Counted from the stretch's first letter, positions 1 through 9,481 are shown. The stretch is 64,000 nt of DNA from Streptomyces sp. NBC_01231 (GCA_035999765.1 CP108521.1:10168001-10232000), one strand, 5' to 3'. A program made the numbers and translations. Notes: a model not told the origin generated them from the sequence alone.

Positions 1-2402
1 ACGCGCACGATCTTCAGCCCCGGTGAGGACAGGACGTCCTTCTCACAGAACCGGGACGTCACCCACTTCTCCCCGGAGAACAACCGCGTCTGGTCGTCGA
101 AGTGCGGCGAGTTCGGGTTCGAGGACTGGGAGTACGTCAGCAGCGTACGGGCCACCGGGCAGCGACCGCCGTCCCAGCCCACGGCCTGGATGTAGCTCGA
201 CCCGGTCGTCACCTCCGTGTAACCGCCGCCCGCCGGGTTCCACACGGGCTCCACCTTGTTCCACACGCCCAGCGCCTCGGTGCCGCCCGGAACGGGGATG
301 CGGCGGCGGCCGTCCCGTACGACGAACTGGTGCTCCCCGAGCCGGGAGTCGAGCGCGATGCCCGCCGCCCGCAGCTCGGTCACGGTGTCCGCGAGCGCCG
401 TGGCGAAGCCCGGCGCCCCCGTGTCGAGGGTGTTCGGAGTGTGTACCGGATCGGCCGCCGAGAACGGGACCTTCCACAACCGGGCCGCCGGCACGGCCGC
501 CGTCAGCTTCCGCCAGAACCGGTCGAAGAGCAACGCGCCCCGGCTGCCGGTGTCCATGGAGCGGTCCCACCTCGCGAGCACCCCGCACGCCTCGCGCACG
601 TCGACGGACCTGCCGTCGCCGCTCGTCGCCGTGCCGCCGGGCAGCGCGGCGCACGCCTTCGCCGTGTCCGTCGCGGCCAGGTCCCCCGCGGGCGCCCGGT
701 CGGCGAACTGCTGCGCCTGAAGATCCCGTACGGTCAGAGCGCCCTTCTCCGCCAGTGCCGCCACGTCCTCGACCGCGCCCCGGGTGCGCAGGGAACGCGG
801 CGTGTCGATCGTGCCGAAGATCCGCTCGTACCCGGTCAGCGGACGGTCCGCGTTGGCCAGCCAGGCGCTGTCGTTGGAGTTCTCCGCGTACGGGGCGTCC
901 TTCAGGACCGGCATCCTGGCCGGCCCGAAGATCCCCGGCTGAACGGCGTCGGGGTCGCTGCCGAGCGCGCAGTCGCCGCGCGACCCGTCGAGGACCGCGA
1001 CCCCCGACGCGGGATAGGTGACCTTGCCCAGGGGAGTGGAGCAGCGCTGCGCCAGCTCGTCGGTGATCCGGGGGAGCACCTGCGACTGCGTGAACAGTGT
1101 GTGGCCGCCCGAGTCGGCGGCGATCGTGTTGACCCAGGGCAGACCCTGTGTGCGCCGCAGTGAGCCCAGCAGGTCGGCCGCGCTGCGGGCCCTGCCGAAG
1201 CCGAGCGAGGTGTCGGAGCTACGCAGGTTGGCGGCGTTGGGGTCGCCCAGCGCGTACGCCGTCGTGGACGTCCACGGCAGGGGCAGCGAGGAACCGAGCG
1301 CGGTGACCACGGGGCCGTACCGCGTCCACCACTGGGCGCGGGTCACCGGGGCGCCGTCCTTGACCTCGACGGTGACCGTGCGTTTCGTCATCCTCTCCGG
1401 CCTGCCGTCCACGAGGTACGCGGTGGGGTCGGCCGGATCGAGGGTGAGCTGATGGAGGTCAAGGGGGACACCGGTGGCGACGGTGTGGCTCCACGCCACA
1501 TGTGCGTTGTGGCCTATGGACACCGCCGGCGAGCCGAGCAGCGAGCCGCCGGCCACGTTCAGCTCGCCCGGGATGGTCTGCTGCGACTGCCAGAAGCGGC
1601 GCCCGCCCTGCCAGGGATAGTGCGGATTGCCCAGCAGCAGTCCGCGTCCGTTCGCCGTCGTCGCGCCACTGAAGGCGACCGCGTTGGAGCCCATGTCGGC
1701 GGAGTCCGCGGCGAGGAGTTCACGCGCGGCCCGGGCGGTGTCGCGGGCGTCCGGTGCGGCCGTCGGCGCCGTCGCCGAGGTGGGCGGCTGCGCCGCCGTG
1801 ATGCCGTCCACCGCCCTGCCCTGACCGCCGAGCACCGCGAACGCGAAGGACCGCGCGGCGACGTCCAGGGACGTCACCGGACGCACCCAGGCGGCACCTC
1901 GGCACGCCGGGTCGGTGATCCGGTTCTGCTTCAGCCAGGCGTTGTAGCCCGCCGCGAAGCCCCGCATCAGGTCCTTCGCCTGACGACTCGGACCGCGCGG
2001 CGCCGGTTCGGCGACCAGCTTCTCCACCGTGCCGGACTCCCGCACCCCGCGGAAGTACTGGTCGCTGGAGAGGTTCCGCGCGGCCGAGGACAGCGACTGG
2101 TCGGGTGCCGCGTCGGGCCCGAAGTACCGCGAACGTTCGCCGCGCACGGTCACGAAGCCGTCGGCGAGCGTGCACACCTGGTCGGCGGCCTGCGCCCACC
2201 CGGTGCCGAAGCCGAGGTTCGCGTAGTCCTTCGCGACGATGTGCGGAATGCCGTACTCGGTGTAGCGGATCACGGCGGACAGACCACCGTCGGACGGATG
2301 TTCCTGTGGTTCCCGGCTCTGTGCCGCGGCCGCCGGCAGTGCGGTGGCGGCGGTGAGCAGGGTGACGGCTGTGACGGCGAGCCGTCTCATACGGGTGCGC
2401 AT
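1..2402 (-). CDS. Penicillin acylase family Ntn hydrolase (AHL/lipopeptide acylase-like), 3' end cut by window
   Basis: Secreted N-terminal-nucleophile hydrolase that should cleave the amide bond of an acylated amine and release the acyl chain. It is most like actinobacterial acyl-homoserine-lactone and cyclic lipopeptide acylases. The ATG at 2402 follows GGGAGG at 4 nt, and a Sec signal peptide ending in an Ala run covers about residues 1-27. The motif MGSNAVA around Ser239 fits the Gly-Ser self-cleavage site that frees the beta-chain nucleophile. Family members have about 800 residues and 800 codons lie here, so only a few C-terminal residues are missing. It is divergent from the acyl-CoA ligase at 2523, which could activate the released acid. 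The real substrate (AHL, lipopeptide or beta-lactam) cannot be told from sequence. Confidence 0.88.
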   Translation of the reverse strand, partial: MRTRMRRLAVTAVTLLTAATALPAAAAQSREPQEHPSDGGLSAVIRYTEYGIPHIVAKDYANLGFGTGWAQAADQVCTLADGFVTVRGERSRYFGPDAAPDQSLSSAARNLSSDQYFRGVRESGTVEKLVAEPAPRGPSRQAKDLMRGFAAGYNAWLKQNRITDPACRGAAWVRPVTSLDVAARSFAFAVLGGQGRAVDGITAAQPPTSATAPTAAPDARDTARAARELLAADSADMGSNAVAFSGATTANGRGLLLGNPHYPWQGGRRFWQSQQTIPGELNVAGGSLLGSPAVSIGHNAHVAWSHTVATGVPLDLHQLTLDPADPTAYLVDGRPERMTKRTVTVEVKDGAPVTRAQWWTRYGPVVTALGSSLPLPWTSTTAYALGDPNAANLRSSDTSLGFGRARSAADLLGSLRRTQGLPWVNTIAADSGGHTLFTQSQVLPRITDELAQRCSTPLGKVTYPASGVAVLDGSRGDCALGSDPDAVQPGIFGPARMPVLKDAPYAENSNDSAWLANADRPLTGYERIFGTIDTPRSLRTRGAVEDVAALAEKGALTVRDLQAQQFADRAPAGDLAATDTAKACAALPGGTATSGDGRSVDVREACGVLARWDRSMDTGSRGALLFDRFWRKLTAAVPAARLWKVPFSAADPVHTPNTLDTGAPGFATALADTVTELRAAGIALDSRLGEHQFVVRDGRRRIPVPGGTEALGVWNKVEPVWNPAGGGYTEVTTGSSYIQAVGWDGGRCPVARTLLTYSQSSNPNSPHFDDQTRLFSGEKWVTSRFCEKDVLSSPGLKIVR

Positions 2403-2522
2403 CGTGCCTCCCAACGTCGTTGAGGGAAGGAGCGGTTGACCGTACCAGTGGGTATGTGTCCCCGGGGCGTGGTGATCGGCGGTGCTTGACCTCCTTCCGC
2501 GGCGGCCCGAGGATCATGTGTC

Positions 2523-4022
2523 ATGACGCCTGGACACGGCAGTACGGTTGACGGGGTGCTGCGCCGCAGTGCCCGACGCACCCCGGCGCGGGTGGCGGTG
2601 GAGTACGCCGACCGCGCCTGGACGTACGAGGAACTGGACCAGGCCGTCTCCCGCGCGGCCGGGCTGCTCCTCGGCGAGGGACTCGTCCCCGGTGACCGGG
2701 TCGGCGCGTACGGCCACAACTCGGACGCATATCTGATCGGCTTCCTCGCCTGTGCCCGCGCGGGCCTGGTGCATGTGCCGGTCAACCAGAACCTGACGGG
2801 CGACGACCTCGCGTACATCGTTGGCCAGTCGGGCAGCACGCTGGTGCTGGCCGACCCCGGCCTCGCCGGTCAACTTCCTGACGGTGTAAGGACGTTGCCC
2901 CTGCGCGACGCCGAGGACTCGCTGCTGGCACGGCAGGCCTCGACACCCGCGTACGACGGCCCGGAGCCGCGCGGCGAGGACCTGGTGCAATTGCTGTACA
3001 CCTCCGGCACCACGGCCCTGCCGAAGGGCGCGATGATGACCCACCGCGCCCTGGTGCACGAGTACCTGAGCGCGATCACCGCTCTGGACCTCAGCGCGGG
3101 CGACCGCCCGGTGCACTCGCTGCCGCTCTACCACTCGGCCCAGATGCATGTGTTCCTGCTGCCGTACCTCGCGGTCGGCGCCACGAACCTCATCCTCGAC
3201 GCGCCGGACGGCGGCCGCCTCTTCGACCTGATCGAGGCCGGCCGCGCGGACAGCCTGTTCGCCCCGCCCACGGTCTGGATCGGCCTGTCCGGCCGCTCCG
3301 ACTTCGCCACCCGCGATCTCGGCGGACTGCGCAAGGCGTACTACGGAGCGTCGATCATGCCGGTGCCCGTCCTCGAACGGCTGCGGGAACGGCTCCCGAA
3401 GCTGGCCTTCTACAACTGCTTCGGCCAGAGCGAGATCGGCCCCCTGGCGACCGTCCTCGCACCCGACGAGCACAAGGGCCGGATGGACTCCTGTGGCCGG
3501 CCCGTCCTGTTCGTGGACGCCCGCGTGGTCGACGAGGACGGCAGGGACGTGCCCGACGGCACCCCCGGCGAAGTCGTCTACCGCTCCCCGCAGTTGTGCG
3601 AGGGCTACTGGGACAAGCCCGAGGAGACCGCCGAGGCCTTCCGCGACGGATGGTTCCACTCCGGCGACCTCGCGGTGCGCGACGCACACGGCTACTTCAC
3701 CATCGTCGACCGGGTGAAGGACGTCATCAACTCCGGTGGCGTTCTGGTCGCTTCACGCCAGGTCGAGGACGCGCTCTACACGCACGACGCCGTCGCCGAG
3801 GTCGCCGTGATCGGTCTGCCCGACGAGCGGTGGATCGAGGCCGTCACCGCGGTCGTCGTCCCGCGCGGCGAGGTCACCGAGGAGGACCTCCTCGCCCACG
3901 CCCGCGAGAAGCTGGCCCACTTCAAGGCGCCGAAGCGGGTGGTGTTCGTGGACGAACTGCCCCGCAACGCGAGCGGGAAGATCCTCAAGCGGGAGCTCAG
4001 GGACAGGTTTTCCGGCCGTTAG
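2523..4022 (+). CDS. AMP-forming acyl-CoA synthetase (FadD-like), 499 aa
   Basis: Cytoplasmic ligase of the ANL superfamily: it activates a carboxylic acid with ATP to an acyl-adenylate and then to the CoA thioester. The phosphate-binding loop YTSGTT is at residues 159-164, the hinge and A8 region (SGDLAVRD, VDRVKDVI) lies near residues 380-400, and the adenylation lysine is K486 in NASGKILK. Length is normal for the family. It is divergent from the secreted acylase, with 120 bp between the starts, and its stop overlaps the convergent paaK-like gene by 4 nt. The chain length or ring substrate is not evident. The first ATG with a plausible GAGG upstream is 2523. Confidence 0.88.
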   Translation: MTPGHGSTVDGVLRRSARRTPARVAVEYADRAWTYEELDQAVSRAAGLLLGEGLVPGDRVGAYGHNSDAYLIGFLACARAGLVHVPVNQNLTGDDLAYIVGQSGSTLVLADPGLAGQLPDGVRTLPLRDAEDSLLARQASTPAYDGPEPRGEDLVQLLYTSGTTALPKGAMMTHRALVHEYLSAITALDLSAGDRPVHSLPLYHSAQMHVFLLPYLAVGATNLILDAPDGGRLFDLIEAGRADSLFAPPTVWIGLSGRSDFATRDLGGLRKAYYGASIMPVPVLERLRERLPKLAFYNCFGQSEIGPLATVLAPDEHKGRMDSCGRPVLFVDARVVDEDGRDVPDGTPGEVVYRSPQLCEGYWDKPEETAEAFRDGWFHSGDLAVRDAHGYFTIVDRVKDVINSGGVLVASRQVEDALYTHDAVAEVAVIGLPDERWIEAVTAVVVPRGEVTEEDLLAHAREKLAHFKAPKRVVFVDELPRNASGKILKRELRDRFSGR

Positions 4023-5332
4023 GTTCCTGCCGGTGACTGGCGTGGACGCAGGTCCTCGATCCGACGGATCTTCCCCACGGACCGCTCCAGCGACTCCGGA
4101 TCGACGATCTCGACGCGGACCGCCACGCCGATGCCGTCCTTCACGGCCGCCGTGATGGCCCGCGCGGCCGCGTCCCGGTCCTCGGGCGTGGCGTCGGGGC
4201 GGGCCTCCGCCCGGACGGTGAGGGCGTCCAGGCGGCCCTCGCGGGTGAGCCGGAGCTGGAAGTGGGGTGCGACACCCGGTGTGCGCAGCACGATCTCCTC
4301 GATCTGGGTGGGGAAGAGGTTCACCCCGCGCAGGATCACCATGTCGTCGCTGCGGCCGGTCACCTTCTCCATCCGCCGGAAGACGCGGGCCGTGCCCGGC
4401 AGCAGGCGGGTCAGATCCCGGGTCCGGTAGCGGACGACCGGCATGGCCTCCTTGGTGAGCGAGGTGAAGACCAGCTCGCCCCGCTCGCCGTCGGGCAGCA
4501 CCTCGCCGGTGATCGGATCGACGACCTCGGGGAAGAAGTGGTCCTCCCAGATGTGCAGCCCGTCCTTGGTCTCCACGCACTCCTGCGCGACCCCGGGGCC
4601 GATCACCTCCGACAGCCCGTATATGTCGACGGCGTCGATCGCGAACCGCTCCTCGATCTCCCACCGCATCTGCTCGGTCCAGGGTTCCGCCCCGAAGACA
4701 CCGACCCGCAGCGAGGTCCCGCGCGGGTCGACGCCCTGGCGCTCGAACTCGTCGAGGATCGTCAGCATGTACGACGGCGTCACCATGATGATCTCGGGCC
4801 GGAGGTCCTGGATCAGCTGGACCTGGCGGGCCGTCATGCCGCCGGACGCGGGGATGACCGTACAGCCGAGACGTTCGGCCCCGTAGTGCGCGCCGAGCCC
4901 GCCGGTGAACAGCCCGTAGCCGTACGCCACATGCACCGTGTCACCGGGCCGCCCGCCCGCCGCGCGGATGGAGCGCGCCACCATGTCGGACCACAGGGAG
5001 AGGTCGCCGTCCGTGTAGCCGACGACTGTGGGGCGCCCGGTGGTGCCGCTCGACGCGTGAAGGCGCCGGATGCGGTCCCGGGGCACGGCGAACATCCCGT
5101 ACGGATAGTTCTCCCGCAGGTCCGCCTTGGTGGTGAAGGGGAAACGGGCCAGGTCGGCCAGGGAGCGGCAGTCTTCCGGGCGGAGTCCTGCCGTGTCGAA
5201 GGAGTCCCGGTAGAAGGGCACATGCTCGTAGGCGTGCCGCAACGAGGCCCGCAACCGCTCCAGCTGCACGGTCCGCAACGCCTGCGCGTCGAGCCGTTCC
5301 CCCGAGTCCAGCAGGTCCGTCGCGTCCGCCAT
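4019..5332 (-). CDS. paaK: Phenylacetate-CoA ligase (PaaK family), 437 aa
   Basis: Predicted to convert phenylacetate (or a related aryl acid), ATP and CoA to the CoA ester, the entry step of aerobic phenylacetate catabolism. The ATP loop SSGTTGRPT begins at residue 94. The motifs YGLSEVIGPG, FTSLTKEAMPVVRYRTRD and GRSDDMVILRGVNLFP are the compact PaaK versions of the ANL signatures, and the roughly 437-residue length is typical. No paaABCDE epoxidase genes are in the window, so this copy stands alone. An 18-bp perfect inverted repeat lies 34-51 bp upstream of the start and may be the operator of a TetR-type (PaaR-like) repressor. It could act on another aromatic acid, as many streptomycetes carry several PaaK paralogues. 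Confidence 0.88.
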   Translation of the reverse strand: MADATDLLDSGERLDAQALRTVQLERLRASLRHAYEHVPFYRDSFDTAGLRPEDCRSLADLARFPFTTKADLRENYPYGMFAVPRDRIRRLHASSGTTGRPTVVGYTDGDLSLWSDMVARSIRAAGGRPGDTVHVAYGYGLFTGGLGAHYGAERLGCTVIPASGGMTARQVQLIQDLRPEIIMVTPSYMLTILDEFERQGVDPRGTSLRVGVFGAEPWTEQMRWEIEERFAIDAVDIYGLSEVIGPGVAQECVETKDGLHIWEDHFFPEVVDPITGEVLPDGERGELVFTSLTKEAMPVVRYRTRDLTRLLPGTARVFRRMEKVTGRSDDMVILRGVNLFPTQIEEIVLRTPGVAPHFQLRLTREGRLDALTVRAEARPDATPEDRDAAARAITAAVKDGIGVAVRVEIVDPESLERSVGKIRRIEDLRPRQSPAGT

Positions 5333-5365
5333 GCCGACCTCTCCCTCCGCACCGCACGATCCGGA

Positions 5366-5383
5366 CGACCGATCATTCGGTCG
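5366..5383. promoter_or_regulatory. Candidate TetR-type operator upstream of paaK
   Basis: Perfect 7-bp arms CGACCGA and TCGGTCG separated by TCAT. The site lies 34-51 bp upstream of the paaK-like start, in the expected promoter zone. The ACCGA...TCGGT form is like operators of TetR repressors of phenylacetate and acyl-CoA genes. No TetR gene is in the window, so the regulator would act from elsewhere. Confidence 0.5.
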
Positions 5384-5573
5384 AGGTGCTCGGGATCAGT
5401 AATCCAGGCGACCCCCGGCGGGGCAAGGGGACGTCGCGCACTTTCTGCCAGGCAATCCCGTCGCGGCGGGCGAGCCCGGTCACCCGGATCGCCGCCACGC
5501 CGGTCTTTCACCCCTTCAGAGCCGGCGCCCCGGCTCCGCTGTCGGCAGAGCACGCCGGGGACCGCCGGCCCAA

Positions 5574-5620
5574 GGAGTTCCTGGACAGGAGTTCCTGGAC
5601 ATCCTGGAGGAGTTCCTGAC
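5574..5620. repeat. Short direct repeats of GGAGTTCCTG
   Basis: A 14-bp unit (GGAGTTCCTGGACA) is repeated perfectly in tandem at 5574-5587 and 5588-5601. A third partial copy of the core GGAGTTCCTG starts at 5609. It lies just beyond the stop of the membrane phosphatase gene at 5632. Its role is unknown; slippage or a weak 3' structure is possible. Confidence 0.7.
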
Positions 5621-5631
5621 GGTGTGAGGCA

Positions 5632-7650
5632 TCACTTCTGGTACGCCGTCATGAAGCGGTCGCGGAACTTGTCCATGCCCCATGCCGGTGCGTTCTCGGC
5701 AGGCTTGAGCCCGTCGGTCCAGCCCCAGTCGGAGATCCTGTCCAGCACCTTCTTGTCGCGGGCGACGATCGTGATCGGCACGTCCTTGCTGGAGCTGCCG
5801 GCCGTGACCGTGGGAACCGGCTGGTGGTCGCCGAGGAAGACGAGAACCGTGTTGTCGTCGCCGTAGCGCTCCAGCCACTGGGTCAGGCTGTTCACGGAGT
5901 ACTGGATGGCGCGCCGGTACTCGGTGCGGACGCGCTCCGGCTTCTGCCAGACCTCCTTGGGGTCCGTGCCCTCCTTCTTGATCTTCTCGAAGACGGAGCC
6001 GTCGCCGAGCTTGTCCCAGTCGGTCATGCGGGCGATGGGGGACCAGGGGTTGTGACTGGAGGCAAGGATGATCTCCGCCATGATCGGATCGCGGTCCTTC
6101 TTGCCGTGCTCCAGGCGTTCGAAGGCCTCCATGCTGAACTGGTCCGGCACGGGCGTCCAGCTGAAGTACGGGCCCTGGTAGCCGAGGTGCGTGGAGTCGT
6201 AGATGTGGTCGAGACCGAAGTACTTGCCCTCGGGCCAGGCCTTGCGCACACCGGGAACGATGCCGACCGTGCGCCAGGCACCGGTCTTCTGGAAGTAGCT
6301 GGTGAGGGTCGCGCGGTCGCCGGTGGTCAGGCTCCGGTACCGCTGCTGGTTCTTGACCCACAGGCCGGACAGGAACGTCGAGTGGGCGAGCCAGCTGCCG
6401 GCTCCCGCCACCGGCGACCTGAGCCAGGCGCTGCGCGACTCGAACCCGGCCGCCTTGATCCGGCTCGTGCCCTCCTTCAGGGTCGCGTCCATCTGCGGCG
6501 CCATCGCCGGATCGTCGAGGGCGACACGGCCGTAGCTCTCGATGAAGGTGAACAGGACGTCCTTGCCGCGCAGTCCGGTCAGCAGCTGGTTGGGCGGGGT
6601 GGCGGCGAAGGCGTCGACCTTGGCCTGCTTCTCGAAGACCTTGGCGTCGCCCAGGCCGTTGCGCACGCTCTCCACACGGTTGGCGAGGAACTCGGTGTTG
6701 CCCTTGGTCGCGATCGTGACTCCGCCGACCTGTACGCCCAGCGTGAAGCAGGTGACCCACGCGGTGCCCAGGACGAGGGTGGTCTGGATGGCCGCCGCAC
6801 GGTGCCGGGCCATGACGTTCGTCAACCGCACCACCGCGAGCGTGCTCAGTGCGAGCACGGCGATCAGCAGGACGATCACCGCGGCTATCGCGAGCACCTC
6901 GCCCGAGCGGCCGAACGATTCCCTGACGAAGTCCGCGGCGTCGTCCAGCAGGATCCAGTCGAAGACGAGGTCGAACGGCCGGGCCAGAAACTGGTTGAAG
7001 CCCATGTCCAGGAACTTCAGAACGGTGAACAGTCCGAGGACGGCGCCTGAGACGACGGCCGTGATCCGCCGCGGCTTCCCAGGGAGCGCGAGCAGCAGGC
7101 ACGCCAGGACGATCCCCTCGACCGGCACGCGGAAGAAGGAGAACAGCGTGAGCTTGTCGAGCCGGTTGGGCATGAGCAGCGCGGCCAGCACCATCACACC
7201 GGCCAGCACGCTCGTTCCTACGGCCACACCGCGTGCGGCGCCGGGATAGCGGCGGCGCCATCCGAACCAGCCGGGTTTCGGGGAGCCAGGGGACTCGCCG
7301 GGGTCGGGCCGGTCCTCGGTCGCCGCTTCCACGGGTTCGTCGGCGGTGTTGTCCGAGTCCTCGGGCGTGGCGGCCTTCTCCTCGTCGGCGGTGTCGTCCG
7401 AGGCGGAGTCGTCCGACTTCTCCGGCACGGCGACCTTCTCCTCGTCGGCCGGTGTTCCTGCGCTCTTGTCCTCGGCCGGTGCGGCTTCTTCCGCCTCCGC
7501 GGCCGTCCCCTCCGCCGTGTCGACGTCCTCGCCCGACTCCCCGGTCGCCTTGTCCTCTCTCGTCCCGTCAGTCGCAGCGGAGTTGCCGCCGTCCGGGACC
7601 GCCTCACCCTCGGCGTCGGGCAGTTGACGAGAGCGAGTGAAGAGAGACAC
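5632..7650 (-). CDS. Membrane-bound sulfatase / LTA-synthase-like protein with acidic repeat N-terminus, 672 aa
   Basis: Polytopic membrane protein with an extracellular alkaline-phosphatase-superfamily domain, like sulfatases and LtaS/OpgB phosphoglycerol transferases. It probably modifies a surface polymer, but the substrate is unknown. The GTG at 7650 is preceded by GGAAGGA at a good distance, so the longer upstream reading is not used. Residues about 10-110 are low complexity and acidic, with repeated blocks ADEEK..(T/V)PE.SD. About five transmembrane segments follow, then the catalytic domain with FIESYGR (metal Glu and presumed Ser nucleophile) and the metal-binding LGDHQP near the C-terminus. 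The gene runs in the same direction as the acyl-CoA ligase upstream, across 117 bp. Confidence 0.8.
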   Translation of the reverse strand: MSLFTRSRQLPDAEGEAVPDGGNSAATDGTREDKATGESGEDVDTAEGTAAEAEEAAPAEDKSAGTPADEEKVAVPEKSDDSASDDTADEEKAATPEDSDNTADEPVEAATEDRPDPGESPGSPKPGWFGWRRRYPGAARGVAVGTSVLAGVMVLAALLMPNRLDKLTLFSFFRVPVEGIVLACLLLALPGKPRRITAVVSGAVLGLFTVLKFLDMGFNQFLARPFDLVFDWILLDDAADFVRESFGRSGEVLAIAAVIVLLIAVLALSTLAVVRLTNVMARHRAAAIQTTLVLGTAWVTCFTLGVQVGGVTIATKGNTEFLANRVESVRNGLGDAKVFEKQAKVDAFAATPPNQLLTGLRGKDVLFTFIESYGRVALDDPAMAPQMDATLKEGTSRIKAAGFESRSAWLRSPVAGAGSWLAHSTFLSGLWVKNQQRYRSLTTGDRATLTSYFQKTGAWRTVGIVPGVRKAWPEGKYFGLDHIYDSTHLGYQGPYFSWTPVPDQFSMEAFERLEHGKKDRDPIMAEIILASSHNPWSPIARMTDWDKLGDGSVFEKIKKEGTDPKEVWQKPERVRTEYRRAIQYSVNSLTQWLERYGDDNTVLVFLGDHQPVPTVTAGSSSKDVPITIVARDKKVLDRISDWGWTDGLKPAENAPAWGMDKFRDRFMTAYQK

Positions 7651-7767
7651 CCGGAGGTCCTTCCGTGCGGTCGTGCGAGGGGCATGGCAAACGGGGCCCG
7701 AAGGCCCAGCCTGCCACCACCAGTACGTCCGCACGTCACCTTCGGTTCAAGCCAACGGGACCGAATT

Positions 7768-9387
7768 TCATCCGCCCGCCGACGCCGCCACCTCCCGGGC
7801 CCACCGGTAGTCCGCCTTGCCGCTGGGCGACCGCCGGAGCGTCTCCGTGATCACCAGCCTGCGCGGGATCTTGTAACCGGCGAGCCGGGACCGGCAGTGC
7901 GTCTGGATCTCCTCCAGTGACGGCCGCGCGGCGCCACCGCGCAACTGCACCACGGCCGCCACCTGGTGTCCCCACTTCGCGTCCGGCACCCCGGCCACCA
8001 TCGCGTCGTACACGTCCGGATGGGACTTGAGCGCCTGCTCGACCTCCTCCGGATAGACCTTCTCCCCGCCCGTGTTGATGCACTGCGAGCCCCGGCCGAG
8101 GACGGTGACCACGCCTTCCTCGTCGACGGTGGCCATGTCGCCGAGCAGCACCCATCGGTCGCCGTTCTTCTCGAAGAACGTCTCGGCGGTCTTGCGCGGG
8201 TCGTTGTAGTAGCCGAGCGGCACATGGCCGCACTGCGCCACCCGCCCGACCTCTCCTGCGGCGACCGGCTCTCTGGTTGCCGGATCCACCACCTGCGTAC
8301 GGGAGTTGACGCGGACGCGGAAGCCGCGCTCGGGGCCGGAGTCCTCCGTGGCCGTGCCGTTGAAGCCCGACTCCGAGGAGCCGAAGTTGTTGAGCAGCAT
8401 CACGTTCGGGACGAGGGCCTGGAACTGCCGGCGGACCGTGTCCGACATGATCGCCCCCGAGGACGACACGCTGAACATCGACGACATGTCGACGCCCTTC
8501 AGCGGACCTTCGAGCGCGTCGATCAACGGACGCAGCATCGCGTCACCGACCACCGACATGCTGGTGACCTTCTCCTTCTCGATCGTCCGCAGCACCTCCT
8601 CGGGCACGAACTTGCGGTGCAGCACCACCCGTTGGCCGAAGTTGAAGCCGATGAACGCGGTCAGTGTGGAGGTGCCGTGCATCAGCGGGGCGGCGGGGAG
8701 GAAGGTGATCCCCGCGCCGCCGGCCGCGACCCGTTCGGCCAGCTCCTGCGGCTTCTTCACCGGCTCCCCGGTCGGCGCGCCGCCGCCCAGCCCCGAGAAG
8801 AACAGGTCCTCCTGGCGCCACATCACGCCCTTGGGCATCCCGGTGGTGCCGCCCGTGTAGATGATGAGCTGGTCGTCCCCCGAGCGGGCCGCGAACCCGC
8901 GCTCCGGGGACCCGGCAGCCTCGGCTTCCGGGAAGGGGACAGCCGCCACCTGCGCGGCCCCCGGCGCCGGCTCCCCGACCCGCACCAGGTGCCGCAGCGC
9001 GTCCGTGTGCGGGAGCGCCGCCGCCACCAGGTCCGTGAACTCCGCCTCGAAGACCAGGCCCGCCAGGTCGGCGTCCCGATAGAGATAGACCAACTCCTCT
9101 TCCACATAACGGTAGTTGACGTTGACCGGCACGATCCGCGCCTTCAGGCAGCCGAGCACTGTCTGTAGGTACTCGACGCCGTTGTACAGGTGCAGCCCCA
9201 CGTGCTCGCCGGGGCGCACTCCGCTGTCGAGGAGATGATGGCCGACGCGATTGGCGGCCGCGTCCAGCTCCGCGTACGTCAGACGGCGCTCCGCGCCGGT
9301 GCCGGGATGGTCGATGTGCACGAGCGCCTCGCGGTCCGGGACCACGTCGACGACCGACTCGAACAGGTCGGCAAGGTTGTACTCCAC
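7768..9387 (-). CDS. Acyl-CoA synthetase (FadD, long-chain/steroid-acid type), 539 aa
   Basis: ANL-superfamily acid-CoA ligase. The ATP loop YTGGTTGMPKG starts at residue 177, and GRGSQCINTGGEKVYPEEVE carries the hinge motif. The adenylation lysine is in SPSGKADY, close to the C-terminus. The N-terminus MEYNLADLFE and overall form resemble actinobacterial FadD ligases that activate steroid side chains or branched acids. It is divergent from the crotonase operon at 9564, across an intergenic stretch with a palindromic operator, so the two units are probably co-regulated. It would supply the CoA ester used by the crotonase, DUF35 and thiolase-fold proteins. The substrate is an inference from context only. 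Confidence 0.87.
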   Translation of the reverse strand: MEYNLADLFESVVDVVPDREALVHIDHPGTGAERRLTYAELDAAANRVGHHLLDSGVRPGEHVGLHLYNGVEYLQTVLGCLKARIVPVNVNYRYVEEELVYLYRDADLAGLVFEAEFTDLVAAALPHTDALRHLVRVGEPAPGAAQVAAVPFPEAEAAGSPERGFAARSGDDQLIIYTGGTTGMPKGVMWRQEDLFFSGLGGGAPTGEPVKKPQELAERVAAGGAGITFLPAAPLMHGTSTLTAFIGFNFGQRVVLHRKFVPEEVLRTIEKEKVTSMSVVGDAMLRPLIDALEGPLKGVDMSSMFSVSSSGAIMSDTVRRQFQALVPNVMLLNNFGSSESGFNGTATEDSGPERGFRVRVNSRTQVVDPATREPVAAGEVGRVAQCGHVPLGYYNDPRKTAETFFEKNGDRWVLLGDMATVDEEGVVTVLGRGSQCINTGGEKVYPEEVEQALKSHPDVYDAMVAGVPDAKWGHQVAAVVQLRGGAARPSLEEIQTHCRSRLAGYKIPRRLVITETLRRSPSGKADYRWAREVAASAGG

Positions 9388-9481
9388 CGCTCCTCCTGAC
9401 CCCGGGCGTGCCTGGCAACGGTCGGTTCGCCGTCATCAGAGCAAAGGGCGCCGCAACTGTGAAGGGTCCGCGTCGAAGAAA

